Positions 33,968 through 41,417 of a stretch of 64,000 nucleotides of DNA are shown here, in pieces. The stretch is from the NCBI GenBank assembly GCA_963811735.1, contig CAWESW010000081.1:1-64000 (forward strand). Direction: 5' to 3'. This stretch comes from CAJCIW01 sp963811735. Its GTDB lineage: Bacteria > Chlamydiota > Chlamydiia > Chlamydiales > Rhabdochlamydiaceae. The translations under genes were made by a program, and so were the position numbers. The stretch's first letter is position 1. Each line of letters starts with the position of its first letter. The notes beneath the pieces are model-generated. The model did not search any database. It worked only from the letters and a program-made list of their open reading frames with translations, and was not told where the DNA came from.

Positions 33968-34639
33968 ATGAAAAAACTCTTTTTTTTGTTTCTCGCGATG
34001 ATCGCAGTATCCTCTTCTCTAAAAGCGGAGATCTGCGATCCAAGTAAAAAGGCCATCGTGTTTGATTTTGGCGGCGTCATCATTGAATGCGACAAAAGCG
34101 TCTTGGCCAATTACCTTAGGGACATTTTTCAATTGGATGGAGAAGAGCTGTTGGAAGTTCAACAGGACTTCAGAGCGGCCCGCAGGGCGAGAATCCCTGA
34201 ACCTATTTTCTGGAAGAGCTATGCTGCAGAGCATCATCTCGACCTGCCGGATGGCTTTGAAGCACAAATTGAAGAAGTCAAACTCAGTTCGTTGACTGAG
34301 GTCAAAGGGATGCGCGAGCTGATCCATTTCTATAAAGCGAAAGGGTATCAAGTCGCCCTACTTTCCAATGTGGGCTCAAGCCATGCAGGTTTCCTTCGCG
34401 ACCGTGGCTATTACAACGATTTTTCTCCTATTTTACTCTCTTGCGAACTCGGCGTGGATAAGCCCGATCCGAGGATTTACCAGATTTTGCTAAGCGAGCT
34501 GCAGGTTGCCCCTGAAGACTGCATCTTCATCGATGACAAGCAGGAGAATGTCAATGCGGCCATCGCCCTTGGAATCGACGGCATCGTGTTCTCCAGCTCG
34601 AAGCAACTCAAGGCTGATCTTGAGCGGCGTCTCAATTAA
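33968..34639 (+). CDS. HAD-superfamily hydrolase, secreted or lipid-side variant
   Basis: 223-residue haloacid dehalogenase-like phosphatase. Motif I is AIVFDFGGVIIECD, motif II GYQVALLSNVGSS, the Lys motif DKPDPRIYQIL, and motif IV CIFIDDKQENVNAA. Its N-terminus (MKKLFFLFLAMIAVSSSLKA) looks like a Sec signal peptide, unusual for this mainly cytoplasmic fold. The similarity is to the YihX/glucose-phosphatase subgroup, but the substrate cannot be told. It follows tsp closely, suggesting co-transcription. Confidence 0.8.
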   Translation: MKKLFFLFLAMIAVSSSLKAEICDPSKKAIVFDFGGVIIECDKSVLANYLRDIFQLDGEELLEVQQDFRAARRARIPEPIFWKSYAAEHHLDLPDGFEAQIEEVKLSSLTEVKGMRELIHFYKAKGYQVALLSNVGSSHAGFLRDRGYYNDFSPILLSCELGVDKPDPRIYQILLSELQVAPEDCIFIDDKQENVNAAIALGIDGIVFSSSKQLKADLERRLN

Positions 34640-34642
34640 GCT

Positions 34643-34707
34643 GAATTTAACGCGCAGACGCAAAGAATTCAATTTTCTCATTGCGTCTCTGCGTCTTTGC
34701 GTAAATT
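34643..34707. repeat. ACGCAAAG-type inverted repeat, copy 1
   Basis: AATTTAACGC...CAGACGCAAAG and CTTTGCGTAAATT form an imperfect palindrome between the HAD gene and gltX. A close relative lies at 62340-62417. Confidence 0.75.
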
Positions 34708-34875
34708 TTTTTTGCAATTGTGTCGAACGCGCTTCTGCTTTTTTATCCATGTAATTAAGCTTTTTATAATCAGTATCTTAAGCAATGCGCACTCAGCTCC
34801 TGCTCAGCAGACTTGAATTCTATGCTGCAAACAGGAAAAATTGAGTCTACTTACTATGAAATGGTCATTAGAATT

Positions 34876-36375
34876 ATGGATAACGTACGCGTCAGAATCG
34901 CTCCTTCGCCGACTGGCGACCCCCATGTAGGCACAGCTTACATCGCTCTTTTCAATTTGATTTTCGCTCGCCGCTTTAAAGGGAAATTCATCCTTCGCAT
35001 CGAAGACACCGATCGGACGCGCTCGCGGCCCGAATATGAGACGAATATTTTTGAAGCCCTGAAATGGGCGGGAATCCAATGGGACGAAGGCCCGGATGTA
35101 GGAGGCCCTTGCGGTCCCTACCGGCAATCTGAGCGGACGGAAATTTATCGCGAGCATTGCCAGATGCTGCTGGATCAAGGCAAGGCGTACAAATGTTTTG
35201 CGACGCCGGAAGAGCTCGCGGAAATGCGTGAAATGGCATCCAAGCTGGGACAAAAGATCGGCTATGACCGACGCTACCGCAACCTGAGCGCGGAGGAAGT
35301 CGAGCAACGGGAAAAGGCAGGCCAGCCGTACGTGATCCGACTCAAAGTTCCTCTGACAGGAGAATGTATGTTCGAAGATGGGATCAAAGGGCGTATTACT
35401 TGCCCGTGGGCCGACATCGACGACCAAGTCCTGCTTAAATCCGACGGATTCCCCACTTATCATCTCGCCAATGTTGTTGACGACCGCTTGATGGGAATAA
35501 CTCATGTGATCCGGGGAGATGAGTGGATCAGCTCAACGCCCAAACACATCATGCTTTATGAGAGCTTTGGCTGGACGCCTCCGGTATTCATGCACATGCC
35601 TCTTTTGCTCGGCAAAGACGGCCGCAAACTTTCCAAACGGCGCAATCCGACATCGATTTTTTACTATCGCGACAGCGGCTATTTGCGCGAAGCCTTTGTC
35701 AACTTCCTGACGCTGATGGGTTATAGCATGCCCGGCGACAAGGAGATTTATCCTTTAGAGGAAATCATGCGCGATTTCGATCCAAAGCGAATCGGTGTCT
35801 CCGGAGCTTTTTTCGATGTGCAGAAACTAGATTGGATCAACCAGCAGTATCTGATCAATACGATCTCGCAGGACAACCTGTGGCAGCGAATGAAGGAATG
35901 GATCTACAACGATGCTTTCATGAATAAATTGATGCCCCTTTGCCACACGCGCATCAAGACCTTCGGAGAATTCATGGAGCTCTGCTATTTCTTCTTTGTC
36001 AATCACCTCGAGTATACAGACGCCTTGCTCTGCCCAGCCGAGCAGCCAAAAGAAAAAATCGCCATGATGCTCCAAGCGATCATCTGGAGCATGGACGAAC
36101 AGGAGGACTGGAAGCGATCCGGAATTGAAATGGCTGCCAAAGATGTCTCTGAGGCTTTCGGAGCGCAGATGAAAAAAGTGACCATTCCAATTCTGTATGG
36201 CTCGCTAACGGGAAAAAGACATGGGCCTCCTCTGTATGATTCCGTTGAAATTCTTGGCAAGGACCGTACGCGTGCACGACTTTTGAATGCAATTGAATTC
36301 CTCGGGGGGATTTCTAATAAAAAGATGGATGCTTTGAACAAGGGATGGCAAAAGAAAGACTGCAAGACGATCTAG
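34876..36375 (+). CDS. gltX: glutamyl-tRNA synthetase
   Basis: Class I synthetase charging tRNA-Glu, of about 499 residues from ATG 34876 (MDNVRVRIAP). Motifs: APSPTGDPHVGTAYIALFN (HIGH), LRIEDTDRTRSRPEYE, and the KMSKS motif as DGRKLSKRRNPTS. Upstream in-frame ATGs at 34861 and 34822 are possible, but none has a better ribosome-binding site, and the family begins close to this Met. The stop codon TAG is also the first base triplet of a palindromic element, so the original 3' end may have been altered. Confidence 0.93.
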   Translation: MDNVRVRIAPSPTGDPHVGTAYIALFNLIFARRFKGKFILRIEDTDRTRSRPEYETNIFEALKWAGIQWDEGPDVGGPCGPYRQSERTEIYREHCQMLLDQGKAYKCFATPEELAEMREMASKLGQKIGYDRRYRNLSAEEVEQREKAGQPYVIRLKVPLTGECMFEDGIKGRITCPWADIDDQVLLKSDGFPTYHLANVVDDRLMGITHVIRGDEWISSTPKHIMLYESFGWTPPVFMHMPLLLGKDGRKLSKRRNPTSIFYYRDSGYLREAFVNFLTLMGYSMPGDKEIYPLEEIMRDFDPKRIGVSGAFFDVQKLDWINQQYLINTISQDNLWQRMKEWIYNDAFMNKLMPLCHTRIKTFGEFMELCYFFFVNHLEYTDALLCPAEQPKEKIAMMLQAIIWSMDEQEDWKRSGIEMAAKDVSEAFGAQMKKVTIPILYGSLTGKRHGPPLYDSVEILGKDRTRARLLNAIEFLGGISNKKMDALNKGWQKKDCKTI

Positions 36376-36464
36376 TGGTCCGTAACAATAGTTTTTGGTG
36401 TTTCGGCTGACGCGAGAGCTTTCGCCTCAGCCGAAACACAAAGAATTTAGTTTGCAGAACACTA
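36373..36464. repeat. palindromic element, family D (short)
   Basis: TAGTGGTCCG...GTTTTTGGTGTTTCGGCTG / CAGCCGAAACACAAAG...CACTA, 92 bases, with only a small middle loop (ACGCGAGAGCTTTCGC). It begins at the gltX stop codon and shares its last TA with the next element. Confidence 0.85.
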
Positions 36465-36629
36465 GTACTCTGTAAAGAAAGTTTTTGCAGAAATTTGCGC
36501 CCAGATTTTAGCGCAGGTTGCGGCCCCGAAAAACCAGACATACATGGCCATGTAGGCAGGTTTTTCGGGGTTGCAAGATGCGGTAAAAGATGGGTCAAAT
36601 TTCTTAAAAACTTTCTTTACAGAGTACTA
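36463..36629. repeat. palindromic element, family G
   Basis: 167-base palindrome with ends TAGTACTCTGTAAAGAAAGT / ACTTTCTTTACAGAGTACTA, middle arms GGTTGCGGCCCCGAAAAACC / GGTTTTTCGGGGTTGCAAG and a central CATGGCCATG. It abuts the previous element, with shared TA. Confidence 0.9.
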
Positions 36630-36764
36630 GCGTTTCTCGGCCGATTCGGAAATGACCTCTTCATCAACTGTATCAGAAATGATATAAGCGCGATTGTAGC
36701 CTGAACCGCTGCAAGCTGTTAGAATAAGAAGTACAGCACTAATAATGGCAAGCCTGAGTTGCAT
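36627..36764 (-). CDS. predicted small lipoprotein
   Basis: 45-residue frame: a short basic start (MQLRLA), hydrophobic core IISAVLLILTAC forming a lipobox (LTAC), then a short tail ending SESAEKR. An AAGGA site lies 6 bases before the ATG. The stop codon TAG is supplied by the end of the family G palindromic element, so the protein may have been shortened by that insertion. In C. trachomatis the small lipoprotein OmcA lies beside gltX, but I see no Cys-rich resemblance. Existence is likely but unproven. Confidence 0.5.
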   Translation of the reverse strand: MQLRLAIISAVLLILTACSGSGYNRAYIISDTVDEEVISESAEKR

Positions 36765-36818
36765 GGCGATCCTTGTCGGCGATTTATCCCTTTTTACAAA
36801 TTTTTGTTACAACTGTCT

Positions 36819-37991
36819 ATGAAAATTTCTGAGTCAGAAAAAGAGCATCCTATCATTGACCGCCTGCATCCTGCGATCGCGACGATCAAGGACCGCTATC
36901 TTCTGACCAGGCAGGGTTCAACCAAGCAGACTTTCCACGTTATTCTTGATTTGTCTCGCGCCCCTATCCGCTTTAAAGTGGGCGATTCAATCGGAATCTA
37001 CGCGCAAAACGACCCGATCCTCGTCGAACATCTGATCCAGGCATTGAAAGCAAAAGCAGAGGATCAGATCACCGATCCTCGCAGCGGCGTCCCAATGTCC
37101 TTGTGGCATTTCTTGAGCTTCAAGGCAAATCTCTCCAGGCTTACCTCTTCTTTTCTAAAACTCTTTTATGAATGCGAACAGATGCACGATAAGAAGACCT
37201 GCCTGCATCGATTGCTCCAGCAGGAAAATAAGCCTTTGCTGACTCAGTATCTGGGATCGCACGATCCGCTGGACCTATTCAAAGAGTACGAAGATGTCCA
37301 TGCTCCCCTGCAGGACATCTGTGCACAATTCGGACCTTTGCTTCCCCGTTTTTACTCTGTTGCTTCTTCTCAATTGCTCTACAAGGATGAAGTTCACTTG
37401 ACTGTCGCCTTGTTCTCTTTCACCCATCAAAGCCAGCAGCGCTATGGAGTTGGCAGCCATTTTCTGTGCCACCTCGCAACTGTCAATACAACTCCCGTTC
37501 CTATCTATGTTCAGCCCGCCCATCATTTTACTTTGCCGGCCGATGACCATGCTCCAATCATTATGGTCGGACCTGGAACCGGCGTCGCGCCTTATAGGGC
37601 CTTTATGCAAGAACGGCTTATCAAAGGCGCGAGCGGAAAAAATTGGTTGTTCTTTGGTGAACGCAATCGCAATTCCGACTATTTCTATGAAGAGGAATTT
37701 GAGAAGCTCAGAGCAGAGGGTAAACTTCGTCTCGATCTCGCGTTTTCGCGCGACCAGGGAGAAAAAATCTACGTCCAGAACAGAATGTATGAAAATGCGA
37801 GGGACCTATGGGCATGGCTTCAGGAAGGAGCCTTTTTTTATGTGTGCGGGGATGCTCACCGCATGGCCAAAGATGTGGAACACACCCTGCAACGGATCGT
37901 CCAGGAGCAGGGAAACATGAGCGAAGAGGCCGCAAAGACCTACGTCAAATCCATGCGCTCCGAAAAGCGCTATCTCGCCGATGTCTATTGA
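36819..37991 (+). CDS. cysJ: CysJ-like FAD/NADP-binding flavoprotein (sulfite reductase family)
   Basis: 390-residue protein of the ferredoxin-NADP reductase-like family (C-terminal part of sulfite reductase flavoprotein alpha). The FAD site is LLPRFYSVASSQLLYKD with YGVGSHFLCHL, and the NADP site IIMVGPGTGVAPYRAFMQER followed by FFGERNRNSDYFYEEEF and FYVCGDAHRMAKDVEHTL. The N-terminal FMN (flavodoxin) domain is missing, as in the chlamydial cysJ. ATG 36819 (MKISES) is preferred over the longer frame to 36759. Its electron acceptor is unknown, since no cysI-like partner is near. Confidence 0.85.
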   Translation: MKISESEKEHPIIDRLHPAIATIKDRYLLTRQGSTKQTFHVILDLSRAPIRFKVGDSIGIYAQNDPILVEHLIQALKAKAEDQITDPRSGVPMSLWHFLSFKANLSRLTSSFLKLFYECEQMHDKKTCLHRLLQQENKPLLTQYLGSHDPLDLFKEYEDVHAPLQDICAQFGPLLPRFYSVASSQLLYKDEVHLTVALFSFTHQSQQRYGVGSHFLCHLATVNTTPVPIYVQPAHHFTLPADDHAPIIMVGPGTGVAPYRAFMQERLIKGASGKNWLFFGERNRNSDYFYEEEFEKLRAEGKLRLDLAFSRDQGEKIYVQNRMYENARDLWAWLQEGAFFYVCGDAHRMAKDVEHTLQRIVQEQGNMSEEAAKTYVKSMRSEKRYLADVY

Positions 37992-38049
37992 GAGACGGTC
38001 TGGAGACAGTCTCCGCACAAAATGCTATTGGAAAGCCGACTTCGAATAG

Positions 38050-38124
38050 GATACCGAAAGTCATTCACAAGTTGGCCTGGGCTGCGTCAAAGCGCAGGCC
38101 CAATTTCTGAACCGCGTTCGATAT
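38050..38124. repeat. palindromic element, family A (short form)
   Basis: ATACCGAAAG...TTGGCCTG / CAGGCCCAATTTCTGAACCGCG...TCGATAT around GGCTGCGTCAAAGCG. This matches the family A outer shell with the middle shell reduced to one arm. It lies between cysJ and pepF. Confidence 0.75.
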
Positions 38125-38197
38125 ACAGCCGGAATATCTTTGAAAATTAACTCAATAGCGCATTAAAATTGTCGCCTTTCAATGTTGTGGAGGTGGC

Positions 38198-39964
38198 ATG
38201 AAGTACGCTGAGAAATGGGATCTGGATTGTTTTTTTTCAGGGGGAAGCCGCTCGGAATCTCTACACGAAGAACTCAATGAACTCAAAATTAGGATTGATT
38301 CTCTGGAGTCATTGAAGAATTCCAAGAGCTTCTTGGAACTTGTGGAAAAGATGCAGGAGATCGATGCTGCGCTGCGTCAGTGCGATGCCTTTATTCTTTG
38401 CCTGCAATCCCAGAATATAAGCGACGACCATGCAAATCAGCTGCGCGCTGAGTTTTGCGCTCTGGAGGCGAAATTCCAACTTTTTAACAACCGCTTTGAC
38501 GACTTTCTCACTAAACTCGAGGACGCCGCATTTCATGCCCTTGCAGAGAATCCCAATCTCTCTGAAATTCGCTTTGTGCTTGAAGAAAGAAGGACGCGAG
38601 CTAGGCTAAAGCTGCCCTGTGAAAAAGAGGACCTGATCACGGAACTCTCTGTCGATGGATATCATGGATGGGGAGATCTCTATCCATTGCTCGTTAGTGA
38701 AATTAAAATCCCTTTTGAAAGCGAAGGCAAAAAACAGGAACTATCGTTTGGACAGGCGGAGAACAAGATGGCCCACCCTGACCGCGAGGTGCGAAGAGAG
38801 GTCTTTTCGCGTCTTGAAACCGCGTGGAAGGGCAAAGGAGCCCTTTTTGCCCAGGTCCTTAACCATATCGCCGGTTTTCGCTTGCAGGTCTATGCTCAGC
38901 GTGGATGGAGCGATCCTTTGCAGGAACCCCTATTCGAAAACAGGATGTCCAAAGAGACGCTTCTTTCGATGTGGAGCGCCGTCGATGAGTTTAAAAAACC
39001 GCTGCTCTCTTTTATGAAGGCCAAAGCTGCTCTGCTCGGCGTTGAAAAACTCGCCTGGTATGACATCGAGGCTCCCCTCTTTGAAGGGGAAGGAGAGTCG
39101 ATTTCCTATGAGGTAGGCGCTGAGATGATTATTGACAGGTTTGAAAAATTCCACCCCCGGATGGGCCGATTTGCGTATCGCGCCTGCACAGAAAAATGGA
39201 TCGAGGCTGAAGACCGGCCCGGTAAGCGGCCCGGTGGATACTGCGCCTCATTTCCAAAAAGCCGCCAGAGCCGCATTTTCATGACCTATAGCGGCACCAT
39301 GGTCAATGTCTCTACGCTGGCCCATGAGCTTGGCCACGCTTACCATACTGAAATGATCGACGATTTGCCAAGCTTTGCGCAGCATTATCGGATGAACGTG
39401 GCGGAGACCGCTTCGACTTTTGCAGAGCAGATCATCAGCGATGCCCTCTTAAAAGGGGCGAAGACGCGAAATGAAAAACTGAAGATCCTCTCCGACAGGA
39501 TTCAGAGATCGGTCGTCTTTATGATGAATATCCATGCGCGGTATCTTTTCGAGACGTCCTTTTATGAAACGCGCAAGGCCAAATTTCTTTCGTCGGATGA
39601 GCTCTGTTCTCTGATGCAGCATGCCCAAGAAAAAGCCTATTGCGGAGCGCTCTCTCAGTGGCACCCTTATTTTTGGGCAGCCAAGCTCCATTTCTATTTT
39701 ACAGGCGTTCCATTTTATAATTTCCCTTATACTTTCGGCTACCTCTTCAGTCTGGGGATTTACAATCGAGCCAAAAGCCAAGGTGCCTCGTTTGGCAAAA
39801 ATTACGATGCGCTGCTAAAGGAGAGCGGGATGATGACGGTCGAAGACCTCGCTAAAAAGCATCTCGAGATTGATTTGACCAAACCCGATTTTTGGCGCGA
39901 GGCGTGTTCAGCTGCCGTCTCCGATGTCGATGAGTTCGTTAAACTTGTCAAAGAACAAGCTTAA
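38198..39964 (+). CDS. pepF: oligoendopeptidase F (M3 metallopeptidase)
   Basis: 588-residue zinc peptidase of the M3 (thimet) family that degrades oligopeptides in the cytoplasm. The zinc motif is seen as TLAHELGHAYHTEMI (HExxH), followed downstream by NVAETASTFAEQIISD with the third ligand Glu. The N-terminal helical part (LHEELNELKIRIDSLE) is typical of PepF. An in-frame GTGG/AGG-rich ribosome-binding region (GTGGAGGTGG) precedes the ATG. Stop overlaps the end of the converging RNA methyltransferase gene by 17 bases. Confidence 0.93.
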   Translation: MKYAEKWDLDCFFSGGSRSESLHEELNELKIRIDSLESLKNSKSFLELVEKMQEIDAALRQCDAFILCLQSQNISDDHANQLRAEFCALEAKFQLFNNRFDDFLTKLEDAAFHALAENPNLSEIRFVLEERRTRARLKLPCEKEDLITELSVDGYHGWGDLYPLLVSEIKIPFESEGKKQELSFGQAENKMAHPDREVRREVFSRLETAWKGKGALFAQVLNHIAGFRLQVYAQRGWSDPLQEPLFENRMSKETLLSMWSAVDEFKKPLLSFMKAKAALLGVEKLAWYDIEAPLFEGEGESISYEVGAEMIIDRFEKFHPRMGRFAYRACTEKWIEAEDRPGKRPGGYCASFPKSRQSRIFMTYSGTMVNVSTLAHELGHAYHTEMIDDLPSFAQHYRMNVAETASTFAEQIISDALLKGAKTRNEKLKILSDRIQRSVVFMMNIHARYLFETSFYETRKAKFLSSDELCSLMQHAQEKAYCGALSQWHPYFWAAKLHFYFTGVPFYNFPYTFGYLFSLGIYNRAKSQGASFGKNYDALLKESGMMTVEDLAKKHLEIDLTKPDFWREACSAAVSDVDEFVKLVKEQA

Positions 39965-41417
39965 CTAATGCCTCGACATGAGTTGTTTGAGGGAACATGT
40001 CGAAGCCTTGAATGGATTCGATTTTATAACCCGACTGGGTGAGTTTCTGCAGGTCGCGCGCGAGCGTGCTCGGCATGCATGAGACATAGAGGATGCAGGC
40101 AGGTTTTTCCGTTGCTAGGGTTTGTAGTAGGACGGGATCGATTCCCGTTCGAGGCGGATTGCATAGAACCGCATCGAAGTGCTCTTCTTTGATGAATTTC
40201 ACTCCCAAAGATTCTGCCTTTCCCTGATGAAACTCCACTGTTGAAATTTTGTTGCGCGCTGCGTTCTCTTTGGCAAGTGCAATCGTCTCTGCATGGGTCT
40301 CAACGCCGATAACCCTGGAAACGCCGATTGGATCCGGCCAACAAACGCAATCTTTTGAGCCAAAATCCCTTCCCGGGGGGATCGCCTTCGCCTTTTGGGA
40401 ATGATCGATCCCCCCCGAAAGGGATTCTGACTCAAAATCTTGCATTTCTTGTCGCGGCCCAACCATCGTTTCCAGGGCGACTTTTTTCCCTCGTTTTGCG
40501 CAAAGCAGCGAGGTCATGCCGATCCCACAGTAGAGGTCGAGGATTTTTTCTGAGTTTTCGGGCAGCGCCTCGAGGATGGCCCGGTAGAGATTTTCGCTTT
40601 GCTCGGGATGGTTTTGCACAAATCCAAAGGGAGAAAAACGCGCCTTGAGTCCTAACGTTTCAATTTCACAATGGACATCGCCGAACACTATTTTTTCTTT
40701 AGGCGATTGCATCACAATGCCTTGCCATTTTGGCTGGCTGGCTAATTCCTTTTCTGCGATGCGGAAATTGCAGGGCAATGCGGGGGAAAAGGTGAAGGCA
40801 AGAATAAATTTGTCATTGTTTGCTTTGATCAATCGGAGCGATCCTTCTTCTATCCCTTCATTGGAGAGGGCTTGGAGAAAAGATTCAAGAGTCCCCAGCA
40901 GAGTCTCCTCGGAAGGGATAAAAATCGGGCATTTTGCGACAGGAACAAATTGAGCAGGGTCGCAGCCGATGTAGCCTGCTTTAAATCCCTCTCCTTCATT
41001 TCTAAGATTGAAGCGGATGTGCCGTCGATAGGCCCACTGTTCCTTGGCAGGAGTGATGCTGAGATTTGGGACTTCGACCTTGCCGATCCTTTTTAGAGCG
41101 TCGATGATGAAGGCGCGCTTTGCTTCTAGCTGTGCAGGATAATTCAAATGCTGGAGCTGGCAGCCTCCGCAGCTCCCGAAATAAAAACATTTCGGATCGG
41201 TCCTCTGCGGGCTCGGATGCGCGAGCCGGAGCAATTTTCCGTGGGCGAAATTTTTCTTTTTGGAAAGGATTTCAACTTCAACGCTATCGCCGGGCGCGGT
41301 GAATGGCACGAAGATGACTAGTGCCCGACAAAGACGTTCGTGATCGGGCACAAGGCTCTCGTAGCGAAGAATCCCTTCCCCGCCAAAAGCAATCGATTCA
41401 ATGTCACCTTTAATCAT
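39948..41417 (-). CDS. rlmD: TrmA/RlmD-family RNA 5-methyluridine methyltransferase, with two palindromic insertions
   Basis: SAM-dependent methyltransferase making 5-methyluridine in RNA. N-terminal TRAM domain (residues 1-60, SIAFGGEGILRYE then VIFVPFTAPGDSVEVE), iron-sulfur cysteines (CFYFGSCGGCQLQHL), SAM-binding ILDLYCGIGMTSLLCAKRG, catalytic NPPRTGIDP and YVSCMPSTLARDLQ. Two stretches do not belong: about 12 residues (VPDHERLCRAL) inside the TRAM domain, and about 45 residues (roughly GPRQEMQDFES to WPDPIG) inside the SAM domain just before IGVETHAETIALAKEN. Both are encoded by palindromic elements and stay in frame. It overlaps recJ by 4 bases. RlmC/RlmD/TrmA cannot be separated from sequence alone. 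Confidence 0.88.
   Translation of the reverse strand: MIKGDIESIAFGGEGILRYESLVPDHERLCRALVIFVPFTAPGDSVEVEILSKKKNFAHGKLLRLAHPSPQRTDPKCFYFGSCGGCQLQHLNYPAQLEAKRAFIIDALKRIGKVEVPNLSITPAKEQWAYRRHIRFNLRNEGEGFKAGYIGCDPAQFVPVAKCPIFIPSEETLLGTLESFLQALSNEGIEEGSLRLIKANNDKFILAFTFSPALPCNFRIAEKELASQPKWQGIVMQSPKEKIVFGDVHCEIETLGLKARFSPFGFVQNHPEQSENLYRAILEALPENSEKILDLYCGIGMTSLLCAKRGKKVALETMVGPRQEMQDFESESLSGGIDHSQKAKAIPPGRDFGSKDCVCWPDPIGVSRVIGVETHAETIALAKENAARNKISTVEFHQGKAESLGVKFIKEEHFDAVLCNPPRTGIDPVLLQTLATEKPACILYVSCMPSTLARDLQKLTQSGYKIESIQGFDMFPQTTHVEALVKLVL
40336..40459. repeat. palindromic element, family H, inside rlmD-like gene
   Basis: GCAATCTTTTGAGCCAAAAT with CCCTT...CGGGGGGATCG on one side, and CGATCCCCCCC...AAGGG with ATTCTGACTCAAAATCTTGC on the other, around a short CTTCGCCTTTTGG loop. 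Flanked by GGCC at both ends. In-frame insertion in the SAM domain. Confidence 0.85.
41321..41351. repeat. palindromic element, family C (mini form), inside rlmD-like gene
   Basis: GTGCCCGACAAAGACG / CGTGATCGGGCAC palindrome of 31 bases. The sequence GACAAAGAC..TTCGTG.TC.GGCAC is the same shell as in the tsaE insertion. The insertion adds about 12 residues in frame. Confidence 0.75.
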
